Shown here: piece by piece, positions 56,574 to 64,000 of the stretch
Numbering within the stretch: position 1 is the first letter of the stretch
How the letters are laid out: each line of letters opens with the position of its first letter
Assembly: GCA_003131315.1 (NCBI GenBank)
Contig: PKUV01000030.1
Location: forward strand, 1-64,000
Source of the DNA: Acidobacteriaceae bacterium
Lineage (GTDB): Bacteria > Acidobacteriota > Terriglobia > Terriglobales > Acidobacteriaceae
Length of the DNA: 64,000 nt
Reading direction: 5' to 3'
The notes under the pieces: generated by a model
What the model saw: the letters and a program-made list of their open reading frames with translations, nothing else
What the model was told of the DNA's origin: nothing
Databases searched by the model: none
Made by a program: the position numbers and the translations under genes

Positions 56574-57368
56574 ATGTCGCAGCCAATTTTTTTCCGCGTA
56601 GGAACTGAGCGCCAAATCGATCTCTCCACGTTCGTGGATTCTGTCCGAGATTTTCTATACATCCTCAAAGATGTGGACGCCACCCTCTCTGAAAAATCCC
56701 ATGGAAGCGTGAAATGGATGGTCGAAGTGCTAGAGAAGCCCGATGCTGCAGTAGTTGGCGTTTTACCCATCCCTCGCAAACCATTATTTGATCGAAGTTC
56801 TGCGGTGAAATCGCAGGTGATTGAGAACACCAGCCTATTGTCTACAAAAGGTGAAAGAAACAAATTCTTTTCTGATGGTGCACTTTCGCATGTAGGTAAG
56901 CTGGCGAACCGAACGCCGAAAATTGGTCCGATGGCGATTTGGACGCCGCAAAACGGACGGCCAAAACAGGAGAGTGAAATTTCTCAAGCCACGCTCCGAA
57001 ATGTCGAGGAATTGACTGGCCCAAAGTATTCTGGCTTTGGCTCTGTTACTGGAAGTTTAGATGCGATTTCTGTTCACCGAGGAGCTGAATTTCGCATTTG
57101 GGACAAGGAAAGTGGAAAGCCAGTTCGATGCTTCTTTAAGCCTGATTTCGAGGGGAAGGTGAAGGATTCTCTTCGCAAGGTCGTGGTTGTAACTGGGGAA
57201 ATGCTGATGAACAGTGCAGGCAACCCACTTTCAATAAAGGTAGACGATTTAGAAGAGGCTCCACCAAGAGCCGATCTGGTACCAATACAGAGTCTGTCAG
57301 GAATTATCAAGGATTTCACTGGCGGGGTGTCTTTGAAGAAATACCTAGAGGAATCTGCCGATGAGTGA
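56574..57368 (+). CDS. Unknown protein paired with the PIN nuclease
   Basis: A 264-residue cytoplasmic protein without recognised domain. The N-terminal 90 residues form a predicted alpha/beta part (ERQIDLSTFVDSVRDFLYIL...GSVKWMVEVLE), a basic linker follows, and the last 130 look beta-rich (GFGSVTGSLDAISVHRGAEF, FRIWDKESGKPVRCFFKPDF, VVVTGEMLMNSAG). Its stop overlaps the PIN gene by 8 bases, so the two are translationally coupled, as in antitoxin-toxin pairs, although it is far larger than usual antitoxins. ATG 56,574 is preferred to GTG 56,565. A TATAAT at 56,453 may be its -10 box. Markedly AT-rich. Confidence 0.8.
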   Translation: MSQPIFFRVGTERQIDLSTFVDSVRDFLYILKDVDATLSEKSHGSVKWMVEVLEKPDAAVVGVLPIPRKPLFDRSSAVKSQVIENTSLLSTKGERNKFFSDGALSHVGKLANRTPKIGPMAIWTPQNGRPKQESEISQATLRNVEELTGPKYSGFGSVTGSLDAISVHRGAEFRIWDKESGKPVRCFFKPDFEGKVKDSLRKVVVVTGEMLMNSAGNPLSIKVDDLEEAPPRADLVPIQSLSGIIKDFTGGVSLKKYLEESADE

Positions 57369-57972
57369 TTTCCGTAAACTATATTGGGATACGACATGTT
57401 TTATTTGTTTTCTCAACGATAGCGACCATGAGAGGGAGCGGCACTATATCTGTGAAGATATACTCCAGCACTCCGCAAACGGTACTGCTGAAATTTGGAC
57501 CTCATCCTTCACCATCGCAGAAGTGATACGCCCACGAGACAAGTTCATCGCGAAGCCACTTCCAAGCTGGACCGATGCGGTATTGGAGAAATTCCCACAA
57601 GTGGAAATCCCTCTTCGGAATTTATGGAACTTCCACATCCAAAGGACGCGACCGACACGTCTGCTCACGAAAAAAGAGATGGATGGAATAAGCCAACTTC
57701 TACATCCTGACCGAATACACACGATTAAACTTGATGATCGGATCGCTGCATCGGCAGTTGAGATTTCTCGCAATTATGGACTCAAACCTGCCGATGCGAT
57801 TCATGCGGCCTCAGCCATAGACCTGCACAAGCGTAAGAAAGTTGAGGTGCTTCAGCACTGGGATAAGGACTACGACAAACTTAAGGATTTGATTCCGGTG
57901 GAATTTCCAACCAGAATTTCACCACAACATGCCTTCAAGGAATTTATTAAACCGTTGGGTGAGTCTGGATAA
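57361..57972 (+). CDS. PIN-domain ribonuclease (VapC-like, long form)
   Basis: A 203-residue protein with a PIN fold: acidic residues Asp10 (LYWDTTCFICFLND), Glu54 (SFTIAEVIRP), Asp145 (KPADAIHAASA) and Asp168/Asp170 (HWDKDYDKL) form the metal-binding nuclease site. Classical VapC toxins have about 130 residues; here there is an extra helical insert (about 70-125) and a 30-residue C-terminal extension. PIN toxins usually cut RNA, often tRNA anticodon arms. It overlaps the unknown upstream gene, and an unusual tRNA gene begins (3' end) 10 bases after its stop on the other strand. Confidence 0.88.
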   Translation: MSDFRKLYWDTTCFICFLNDSDHERERHYICEDILQHSANGTAEIWTSSFTIAEVIRPRDKFIAKPLPSWTDAVLEKFPQVEIPLRNLWNFHIQRTRPTRLLTKKEMDGISQLLHPDRIHTIKLDDRIAASAVEISRNYGLKPADAIHAASAIDLHKRKKVEVLQHWDKDYDKLKDLIPVEFPTRISPQHAFKEFIKPLGESG

Positions 57973-57982
57973 TTTGGGGAAG

Positions 57983-58099
57983 TGGTCGGGATACCGGGAA
58001 TTGAACCCGGACGGGTTGCCCCAGCAGTTTGGCTAGCGGCCCTTCGCCTTATAAGGACAGCTAACAAACTGCCGCGTCTGCCAATTCCGCCATATCCCG
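57983..58099 (-). tRNA. tRNA-Leu-like gene with enlarged anticodon loop
   Basis: Outside the anticodon arm it is a canonical class II tRNA-Leu: acceptor CGGGATA/TATCCCG, TG, D arm GCGGAATTGGCAGACGC, long variable arm TGGGGCAACCCGT, T arm CCGGG-TTCAATT-CCCGG and ACCA. The anticodon stem GCAGT/ACTGC encloses 39 nt instead of 7, so about 32 nt are extra. The insert can extend the stem (TTG/CAA) and form further helices TAGC/GCTA and GTCCTT/AAGGGC. Total 117 nt. No anticodon can be read safely. It may be a degenerate tRNA, a tRNA with a tiny intron, or a decoy. It lies within the IS1595 unit. Confidence 0.75.
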
Positions 58100-58107
58100 A
58101 TCTCTTA

Positions 58108-58113
58108 ATTCTA
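58108..58113 (-). promoter_or_regulatory. Candidate -10 box of the tRNA-Leu-like gene
   Basis: TAGAAT on the minus strand, 8 bases before the tRNA 5' end, in correct position for a transcript starting at or near the mature end. No clear -35. Confidence 0.45.
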
Positions 58114-58161
58114 CCTCACTTGTTCTGGGGGAGGATAACTAACCTATTTTCGGTATCAGGG

Positions 58162-58185
58162 TTGTGCGTCAAGTAAGTTGTTGCC
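58162..58185 (-). repeat. Right terminal inverted repeat of the IS1595 unit
   Basis: On the minus strand GGCAACAACTTACTTGACGC then ACAA; followed by target duplication CCTACCTAG (58,186-58,194). Confidence 0.9.
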
Positions 58186-58194
58186 CCTACCTAG

Positions 58195-58683
58195 ACCCGT
58201 GTGGGCTTACATCTGTAAGTCCTTTGTTATCTATAGACCGCCGCGACCCTTTTGCACGAGAAACCCACTATTCTCAGTTTGGAGTCATATGGCCCATCCA
58301 ACCATTCCGACAGCGATTCAGGACGCCAAGGGCTACTTCATAGCCCACCATTGGCGATAGTCAGCAGACGAGCCGTAGCACCCTTGGCCTCACTTCTACC
58401 CAAAAAACCCCTTTACCTGCGCCACGCTCCGGCGAGCCGGAATTATTGCGAAGAAAGGGCAACCCGCTCATACACTTGAACCCATTCAGAATCAGAGAAT
58501 TCCGTCGAATAAAAGGCGGAAAAGGGTAGCGCATCCTGCAAGAATACTGAGGTTCGTCGGGCAGGCTTTCTTTTGGCATTACTATTTTGCACTCAAGAAC
58601 TTAGAGAGAAATGTACGCTGTATGTTTATTCTCGTTAATCGCTTTGGACTCAACAATATAGATGCGATAGAACGTTTTCGGTC
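58195..58683. other. Gap inside the element, no gene recognised
   Basis: Several short frames exist but none has a ribosome site plus protein-like composition. It probably includes the 3' end of the element's older backbone interrupted by the transposon. Confidence 0.4.
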
Positions 58684-59205
58684 CTAATCACCGAGGCTCA
58701 GGTCTCCAATCCTATCGTTTACACCATAGCCGACTATTTTTCCCGTCCGCATCTCACTGAGTAAGAGAGACCTTTCCCCACAGACAATAAAAATTCTGTT
58801 GGTTTGCGCATCGGGATTGGTAATTGGCTGATGGATGATTGTGCAGTTTGAGAGCTGGTTTGTGTCAGCAAGCGATCCGAGAGCAGCAAGGGTGCTCTGA
58901 AAGGCATCCAGACCACTGTTCGGCACGTACCATTCTCGGTCCGCAAACGTGAGCCGGTCATTTTTGAAGTGTGTGAGATGGGTAACAAATTGCGACTGCT
59001 CCACGAACAGAATTGCATCCTTTTCTCCGGCAACAGGAAGTTGCTTGAATCCAGCAGAAGAATATCGGCTGACCACTTCCTGACGTGACATTCCCAACCA
59101 TACAGTCGCACTGCCCACTTCGAGGGTGACCTTCCTAGGAGCAGATTGGGCCGTGCAAAGGCAGCATAGGACGGTAAGGATAATGATTCGCATGTGGTGG
59201 CGCAT
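58684..59205 (-). CDS. Hypothetical exported protein
   Basis: A 173-residue protein with a signal peptide (MRIIILTVLCCLCTAQSAP; cleavage near AQSA, or a lipobox-like Cys). The mature segment VWLGMSRQEVVSRYSSAGFK loosely recalls SmpA/BamE-type G-M-x-x-x-E-V motifs, but the rest does not match. ATG 59,205 is chosen since AGGAGG lies 10 bases upstream. It is divergent from the Xre-type regulator. Role in the element unknown. Confidence 0.65.
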   Translation of the reverse strand: MRHHMRIIILTVLCCLCTAQSAPRKVTLEVGSATVWLGMSRQEVVSRYSSAGFKQLPVAGEKDAILFVEQSQFVTHLTHFKNDRLTFADREWYVPNSGLDAFQSTLAALGSLADTNQLSNCTIIHQPITNPDAQTNRIFIVCGERSLLLSEMRTGKIVGYGVNDRIGDLSLGD

Positions 59206-59298
59206 TTCGACGAACCTCCTTTCCTGTGTGAATTCTACGCCTGACTGTTGCGTAAACACGATTTGTAGTTCATTTCCGACACGCCATGATGCAGGTCA

Positions 59299-59496
59299 AT
59301 GCCAAAGGATCTGCTCATTCGCCTGGGAAACCGGATTCGGAGGCTTCGGAAGAAGCGCGGCTGGACTCAGGTGGAGATGGCCGAGCAAGTGGGGATTGAT
59401 CGGAGTTTTCTGGCGGACGTGGAGAGGGGAAAAAGGAATGTTTCGATTCTCAATGTGGACTTGATTGCGAAGGGCTTGAAAATTTCCCTTTCTTAG
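59299..59496 (+). CDS. Xre-family transcriptional regulator (possible R-M controller)
   Basis: A 65-residue single-domain Cro/C1-type protein: LGNRIRRLRKKRGWTQVEMA, then EQVGIDRSFLADVERGKRNV covering the helix-turn-helix, and a final helix LIAKGLKISL. Its length and sequence style match C proteins that control restriction-modification genes, and it is convergent with the type IIG gene 264 bases away. A GATGCAGG stretch precedes the ATG. Confidence 0.88.
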   Translation: MPKDLLIRLGNRIRRLRKKRGWTQVEMAEQVGIDRSFLADVERGKRNVSILNVDLIAKGLKISLS

Positions 59497-59759
59497 CTCT
59501 TCTCACGGTTGTGAGCGCGCGTAGGCTGCCGAGGTTACCAATCGCGAAGCCAGTTAAAACAGCCTTGCTTCTACCCAGAACCCCTTGCCTGGAGAAGTAA
59601 CCCCAGTTTTGCACGACATCACCTTTGAACACTCCCGATCCGTCCGGGATCTTACAAGCGGTGAAAAACCGGGGTCAAATGGTCAAAGGGAGAAGGGAAA
59701 GGGAGGGGTCTAGAGCGCCCCCCCCTCAGGTCAACGGTTGGGGTTCTTTGCTATTGGTC
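59497..59759. other. Convergent intergenic region with a small hairpin
   Basis: Holds GATCCGTCCGGGATC-type pairing near 59,637-59,652 and a C-rich run at 59,718-59,725. No gene. A terminator function is possible but lacks a good T run. Confidence 0.35.
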
Positions 59760-62700
59760 TTAAACTGTGGCTACTTCTTCGACTGAGGGCTCAGTATCGT
59801 CTTCTTCCTCTTCCAGGATTACTCCAGCCTCTTCGACCAGCGTTCTCTCTGCCTCATTTAACCCGTAGACCTGGTAGACGATCTCATCGATCTCATGGTC
59901 GGTGCTGGAGATTCTTCGCCGCAGTGCGTTTTGTGCGTGTTCTGCCTTCTCGGACAGGAGCTGTTCGTTCAGTGAACACATCGCCTTCGCCAATGTGCCC
60001 AGAGTCTCTGTGTGTCTCGACTCCTGAAGATTAGGGAAGGGTATGCCATTAAGTTTTGCTGCTTTCACTTGTGGAATGACCCGAGACTCTCCCTGGTTGG
60101 AGACACGGTATAGGAATAGAAAGAGCTTGGATTGCAGGATTGCCATTGCTGCCCAAGGGTCTATGCCCCCCTTCAGCCCAAACACATACATGGCGTCCGT
60201 TACATAGAGGGATTCCTTCTCGTCATAAACCAACTCGATAGTCTTCTTTGTAGTGAGACCGATGAACTTTGGCGAAGCGAAGATCTGTGGCTCCCTTGGA
60301 CGATGCAGGCACCACCAGGGATGCTTCCCTTGCTTTGCTTCCTTGCAGGTATTCAGAGGACGAGCACGCCTGATGTACTTGGCAGCTCGCGGATAGTCTC
60401 TCAGGTCGGTTTCGCGTGTGGCGTAGATGATGTACTGGTCTGATGTCCAAGGTCTATATCGCTTGATCTGAGAGCCGCCCAAACTCTTCCTAAGAATCTC
60501 CGTCTCCAGCTTCTCTTTGCGTTGCTTTTGCTTGCTGAGGACGTGCATCTCAACCACGTCGGGACTGACTCCCCGCTGAATCTCTCCGTTTATCGCTTCA
60601 GAGAATTTTGGATGATTCTTGCGAAGTTTGGTCCACAACGCCACAGGTCTCTTGTCATTTACGACGAAGAAAGTGTAGTCAGGATCTTGTTCAACGAATG
60701 ACTTCCACTCATCCCAATCGTACTTATGTAGCTCTGAAATCTTTGCCTGTCTCTCGGCTATGGACAGCATTGACAGGTCACGCATGGAAATACAGTCAGG
60801 ACTCTTACGAGGCTCGCTGACAAACACCGTGGACGTGTTCAACGGCTTTGGACCAAAGATGCCCTGTCCGAGACTCACTAAGACCGACAGACCACGTTTC
60901 AGAAGGATCTCTCGAATAGGCTTGGCATCTACTTGATTGAGCATGGTGCTCGGAATGATGAAACCCAATGGAGCATTCTTGTTGAGAAGGAGAGTCGCCT
61001 GGTCAATGAAATAGATGTATGAATCAATCATCCTTGCAACGGACCTGGAGTAGCGGTCAGCGAGGTATTCTCTCTCCTCCTCGGTATACTCGGCTCCCCA
61101 AGGAGGATTTCCTACGACGGCACTAAACTTTTCAGGCTCGTTGGTCCACGGAAACTCTTTGTCCCAATCAAAAGCGTTAATCGGTCGGGCGTCGGGGTCT
61201 TCCCCGAAAGACATCTGTTTATTCTTGTAGTAATCATTGGCAATCAGTGAATTGCCGCATTTGATGTTGTTGGTGAGATTGGGAAGGAAGGTTTCCTTCG
61301 GAAACAGTGTTTGCTGTTTGCCCAACGTGGAGCGAGTTTCGCCCTCAAGAATCTTTAGATACAGCGACAGCATGGTCACTTCGACCGCACTGGAATCAAT
61401 GTCAACACCGTAAACGTTGCTCAACATGATTTCACGCTTCAGGTGGGTAGTAAGGTGCAAACCCTTCTGATCGTCCAGGTAGCAGTTGTCTTTTTTCTGC
61501 TGGTCAGGGTGGGCCTGAAGCCAGCGGAGATGGTGCTCGCATACTCTCTCGAACACCCTGAGCAGAAAGCTACCCGAACCACATGCGGGGTCAACGAACT
61601 TCAGTTTGGACACTTCTTTAGGTGTCTTGTTATCAACTAGTCGTCCCACCGTATTCTCAACGATGTAATCCACGACATAGCGGGGAGTGTAGTAAACGCC
61701 GCCTGCCTTCCGTGCTTCTGGCTTCAGAACAACTTTGACGCTCCGCCCTCTTGTGAGTCGGATTGTCTTGCCGATAAATCGCTCATAAACTTGTCCGAGG
61801 ATTTCAACTGGAAGCGTGCTGAACAAGTAAGGTGAGTCTTCACTTGATAGGTCTCCGATGATGTCAGCCAAGAACTGGTCTGAGACGGCGACATTCTCGG
61901 ATTCGTGTCCCTTGTGGAAGAGAGCACCGTTGAAGCTCTCATCGAGGGAACGGAAGTGAGAGACCAAGAGGTTATAAAGCGGTGGTCTACCGACCTCCAT
62001 CGACTCCCAGCCCTGGAGAATGAGTTCCAAGGAGCGACCCGTATCAATGTCACGGTCCTCACAAATGCGAACGAACAAGATGCGGTCAAGGATTCTTTGC
62101 GTAACCTCGTTCAAAAGTGCATTGTTCCATTTGTAGTTCTTGTTTTCTTTGAGGAGATCCTTTGCCAAGAGGAGCCGCTGTTGCTCAATGTAAGCCAAGA
62201 ACTCAGCGTCTACCGTGCGTACACGATCTAAGGCGATTAGCCAGCCCTGACGTGCTTTTCCTTTTACCGCTCGCTTCGGGAAACTCGCTACGAACTTGTC
62301 GAGGGCGTTGGAAGCTACATTCTGCCGTGCGAACAGATTCCAGATCTCTTCGGCTTTGTCGTTGTACTCGGAATAGTGCCACTCCTTGCAAATGTCCCAC
62401 GGTGAATCTTGGTCTGGTCTTCCTCCCACGACAAATACTTGAAGCCGCTCAAAATTGCAGAGAGTCGCAATTAGCAACTTCAAGTTGAAGGCGTACCGCT
62501 GTGCTTGGTATGCAGACCTCCGCGTTAGCTCTTCGGTGGGTTTCTTGGCTTCGCAGACGAAGCGGTCAATACCATCGGTGCGGAAGATGTAATCCGCTCG
62601 TTTCTGCTTCCCGCCGATGTTCACACGAGTTTCGAGTTGCACATCGCGGAGAGGTTGTGGGAGCCCAGCTCTATTCTCGATGTCCCAGCCCAATGCTCTC

Positions 62701-62840
62701 CACAGAGGGTTTAGGAAATCATTGCGGAGGGAGGTTTCGACGTAACCCTCAGCCTTGTGTTGAGAGGAATTCTTGTGAAAGGTATCAACCAGGCGGGACA
62801 GCTCCTGCTTGAAGTCTTCTAACGTGGTGTCGGCGGGCAT
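59760..62840 (-). CDS. Type IIG (Eco57I-like) restriction-modification enzyme
   Basis: A 1026-residue bifunctional defence enzyme that methylates adenine in its site and cuts unmethylated DNA. The N-terminal nuclease has a PD-(D/E)xK site (Asp83, Glu97, Lys99: RADYIF...CEAKK). The N6-adenine methyltransferase shows motif X GGVYYTP (380-386), motif I FVDPACGSGSF (415-425), YGVDIDSSAVEVTMLSLYL, and motif IV NPPW (578-581). The C-terminal part (about 700-1000) holds the TaqI-like specificity domain. TTGGAG precedes the ATG. A PglX role is less likely as no BREX genes adjoin. The frame is intact. Confidence 0.92.
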   Translation of the reverse strand: MPADTTLEDFKQELSRLVDTFHKNSSQHKAEGYVETSLRNDFLNPLWRALGWDIENRAGLPQPLRDVQLETRVNIGGKQKRADYIFRTDGIDRFVCEAKKPTEELTRRSAYQAQRYAFNLKLLIATLCNFERLQVFVVGGRPDQDSPWDICKEWHYSEYNDKAEEIWNLFARQNVASNALDKFVASFPKRAVKGKARQGWLIALDRVRTVDAEFLAYIEQQRLLLAKDLLKENKNYKWNNALLNEVTQRILDRILFVRICEDRDIDTGRSLELILQGWESMEVGRPPLYNLLVSHFRSLDESFNGALFHKGHESENVAVSDQFLADIIGDLSSEDSPYLFSTLPVEILGQVYERFIGKTIRLTRGRSVKVVLKPEARKAGGVYYTPRYVVDYIVENTVGRLVDNKTPKEVSKLKFVDPACGSGSFLLRVFERVCEHHLRWLQAHPDQQKKDNCYLDDQKGLHLTTHLKREIMLSNVYGVDIDSSAVEVTMLSLYLKILEGETRSTLGKQQTLFPKETFLPNLTNNIKCGNSLIANDYYKNKQMSFGEDPDARPINAFDWDKEFPWTNEPEKFSAVVGNPPWGAEYTEEEREYLADRYSRSVARMIDSYIYFIDQATLLLNKNAPLGFIIPSTMLNQVDAKPIREILLKRGLSVLVSLGQGIFGPKPLNTSTVFVSEPRKSPDCISMRDLSMLSIAERQAKISELHKYDWDEWKSFVEQDPDYTFFVVNDKRPVALWTKLRKNHPKFSEAINGEIQRGVSPDVVEMHVLSKQKQRKEKLETEILRKSLGGSQIKRYRPWTSDQYIIYATRETDLRDYPRAAKYIRRARPLNTCKEAKQGKHPWWCLHRPREPQIFASPKFIGLTTKKTIELVYDEKESLYVTDAMYVFGLKGGIDPWAAMAILQSKLFLFLYRVSNQGESRVIPQVKAAKLNGIPFPNLQESRHTETLGTLAKAMCSLNEQLLSEKAEHAQNALRRRISSTDHEIDEIVYQVYGLNEAERTLVEEAGVILEEEEDDTEPSVEEVATV

Positions 62841-63410
62841 GGCGACTCCAAGAATACTACTGGTCTGCCAGGAATGGTGTTATACGGCAAAAGGAACCCC
62901 ACCAGGCACGCTGTCCGAGCCCCTTGCAGCTCTCCTTCGCCTTTTTCCCAAGAATATACCCCCCAGCGGCAGGCAGCCCCACTCTAAGAATCCGCCCAAA
63001 CTCCGGCCAGCCGCGCCAGCGCCTGCCAATGCCGTGGATGCGGCCCGGTAGCCTTGCCGGATCCGGCCTGCATACCAACGCGAGACACCAATTCGTGATC
63101 GAATCGTAGTGAAAGCATGACTTGAGTCCGGGCAAAGGGGTTTTGGGGTAGAAGAGAAATGCTGCTGACCCAAATTTCCAATTTTCAACTGCGTGTCGGG
63201 GCTGGGTCCTCTTTGTTGGCAAACCCCCACCCCCTTGGTGGTAGCTTAAACTTCTCCGGCTGGGAATTTGCGATCCAACCCCACTGTAGCGGATACTGTA
63301 GCGACTACCTGCTTAGAAGGATTTGGCTGGAGTTGGTTGCTGGGAATGGAGGCTCAATCCTTGCAATGATCTGCACCTGGATGCAACTCCGGCCCAAATC
63401 CGTCCGAAGA
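62841..63410. other. Right end of the element, no gene recognised
   Basis: A 570-base stretch between the R-M gene and attR. Minus-strand frames here (for example 62,857-63,222) lack protein-like features. It may contain integrase arm sites of the circular form; TGTAGCGGATACTGTAGCGA near 63,284 has a repeated word TGTAGCG. Confidence 0.4.
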
Positions 63411-63465
63411 ACTCTTAATCAGTAGGTTGTAGGTTCGATTCCTACCGCGCTCACCATCTTTTCAA
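63411..63465 (+). repeat. attR, 55-bp copy of tRNA-Lys 3' half
   Basis: Identical to 51,361-51,415; lacks the tRNA 5' half, so it is not a functional tRNA. Confidence 0.95.
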
Positions 63466-63526
63466 GAAGTTGCCGAACCCACCATCCATTCCACAATCCG
63501 TTTAGGTCTGTGGCAACGCCGGGTGC

Positions 63527-63555
63527 CCCACTTCTCGCGGTTTCCGAGAAGTGGG
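63527..63555. repeat. Dispersed hairpin repeat, second copy
   Basis: CCCACTTCTCG/CGAGAAGTGGG with a 7-nt loop, sister of 18,797-18,825. It sits at the broken start of the HAF-repeat fragment. Confidence 0.75.
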
Positions 63556-63829
63556 CCCTTCCGACCGCCGGCTCCATGCTTTCCTGTGGACAGCAACATC
63601 CGGCATGCAGGACCTTGGGATACTGGGTGGCCCAAACAGCGCCGCGCAAGCCATAAACAGCAAGAGCCAGATCGTAGGCTTTTCCGACTTGAGCCAGACT
63701 GTAACTCATGCTGTGCTGTGGACCGCGCCGAACCAGATTCAAGACCGCGGTACGCTGGGCGGCAACTATGCCACAGCGCAAAGTATTAACGATCTTGGAC
63801 AGGTCGTGGGCTGGTCTACCCTGCAATAA
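63551..63829 (+). pseudogene. HAF-repeat protein fragment
   Basis: Residues HAFLWTATSGMQDLGILGG and AQAINSKSQIVG, then HAVLWTAPNQIQDRGTLGG and AQSINDLGQVVGWS, are two copies of the HAF extracellular repeat. Whole proteins have several repeats and a signal peptide; here only about 85 C-terminal codons remain, without a good start. The N-terminal part has been replaced by a hairpin repeat, so this is probably a remnant of a surface or secreted protein on the host side of attR. Confidence 0.7.
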
Positions 63830-64000
63830 TCGACGCCAGTTCAGCCCCCGCGCGGCTGTGAATGGTTAGCTGCGAGCGGGTAAAAGTTACCTGAATCAGC
63901 TTGAGAGCACCACCCGATGATTGAAATTCGCCCTCGCCCAAAATCTTGTCAAGAGGGCAAAATTTACAAAACGCATCTAACTCGCTGAAAGCAATCCGAA
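63830..64000. other. Right edge, nothing recognised
   Basis: No gene, RNA or repeat can be supported in these bases. Confidence 0.35.

Larger units (their letters stand above)
55230..58185 (+). mobile_element. IS1595-family transposon with cargo
   Basis: A 2,956-bp unit with 24-bp imperfect terminal inverted repeats (22 of 24 identical), bounded on both sides by the direct repeat CCTACCTAG. IS1595 elements typically make 8-bp duplications, so one base is shared ambiguity. Order inside: transposase, small minus-strand gene, unknown gene, PIN nuclease, tRNA-Leu-like gene on the minus strand. IS1595 elements with passenger genes are known; this cargo set I have not seen described. Confidence 0.9.

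Noticed and set aside
57983-58099. tRNA-Leu interrupted by a group I intron
   Set aside because: The extra segment is about 32 nt, far below the size needed for a group I core.
59760-62840. BREX PglX methylase
   Set aside because: It has its own N-terminal PD-(D/E)xK nuclease and no BREX partner genes (brxA/B/C, pglZ, brxL) are nearby; type IIG is the simpler call.
62857-63222. A 121-codon minus-strand frame at the right end of the element
   Set aside because: No ribosome site, odd composition, overlapping frames of similar length on both strands.
63419-63826. A minus-strand frame ending in VSAVGIEPTTY, like the integrase end
   Set aside because: The matching tail is just the antisense translation of the attR copy of tRNA-Lys; the rest is antisense to the HAF fragment.

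Overview
The window reads as chromosome of an Acidobacteriota bacterium, most likely class Terriglobia. This rests on very large Oar-like outer-membrane receptors with an N-terminal carboxypeptidase-regulatory domain, a GWxTD-domain protein beside a second such surface protein, a high-GC Gram-negative gene style, and many small palindromic intergenic repeats. No rRNA is present to settle the taxonomy.

Layout of the host part. 0-4.2 kb: secreted proteins, including a sedolisin-type acid protease, and a duplicated secreted gene whose second copy is broken. 4.4-12.9 kb: a two-component system, a fatty acid desaturase, a cytochrome c, a TonB-dependent receptor, a beta-hydroxyacid dehydrogenase and a membrane protein. 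13.2-18.7 kb: a 45-residue secreted peptide, a PAS/degenerate-GGDEF protein with motA and motB, and a YyaL-type thioredoxin-fold protein. 18.9-29 kb: M20 peptidase, alpha/beta hydrolase, glycerate kinase, pilT, an NAD-dependent sugar-epimerase-like protein, an amino-acid permease and a PD40/CehA-type hydrolase. 29-36 kb: the division cluster murG-murC-ftsQ-ftsA-ftsZ. 36-51 kb: DUF885 peptidase-like protein, a small penicillin-binding transpeptidase, an efflux ABC ATPase with its periplasmic adaptor, the GWxTD/receptor group, a PilZ protein and tRNA-Lys(CTT).

From 51,361 to 63,465 a 12.1 kb integrative element sits in the 3' half of tRNA-Lys, bounded by a perfect 55-bp direct repeat. It carries a tyrosine integrase, an excisionase-like protein, small genes, a DUF3987-type ATPase and, as cargo, a one-protein type IIG restriction-modification enzyme beside an Xre-family regulator. 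No relaxase, secretion or virion genes are visible.

Nested in it is a 2.96 kb IS1595-family transposon (55,230-58,185) with 24-bp terminal inverted repeats and a target duplication. Besides the transposase it holds a 53-codon minus-strand gene, an unknown 264-residue gene overlapping a PIN-domain nuclease gene, and a tRNA-Leu-like gene whose anticodon loop is enlarged by about 32 nt. Because VapC-type PIN nucleases often cut tRNA anticodon arms, this nuclease plus altered tRNA cargo is the strongest candidate for an undescribed system. Just left of the transposon, repeated 8-bp inverted half-sites (TGTCATCA/TGATGACA) surround a 35-nt TC tract, a candidate origin or operator.

At least six copies of a roughly 120-bp MITE-like palindromic element, plus several other hairpin and degenerate tandem repeat families, fill host intergenic gaps.
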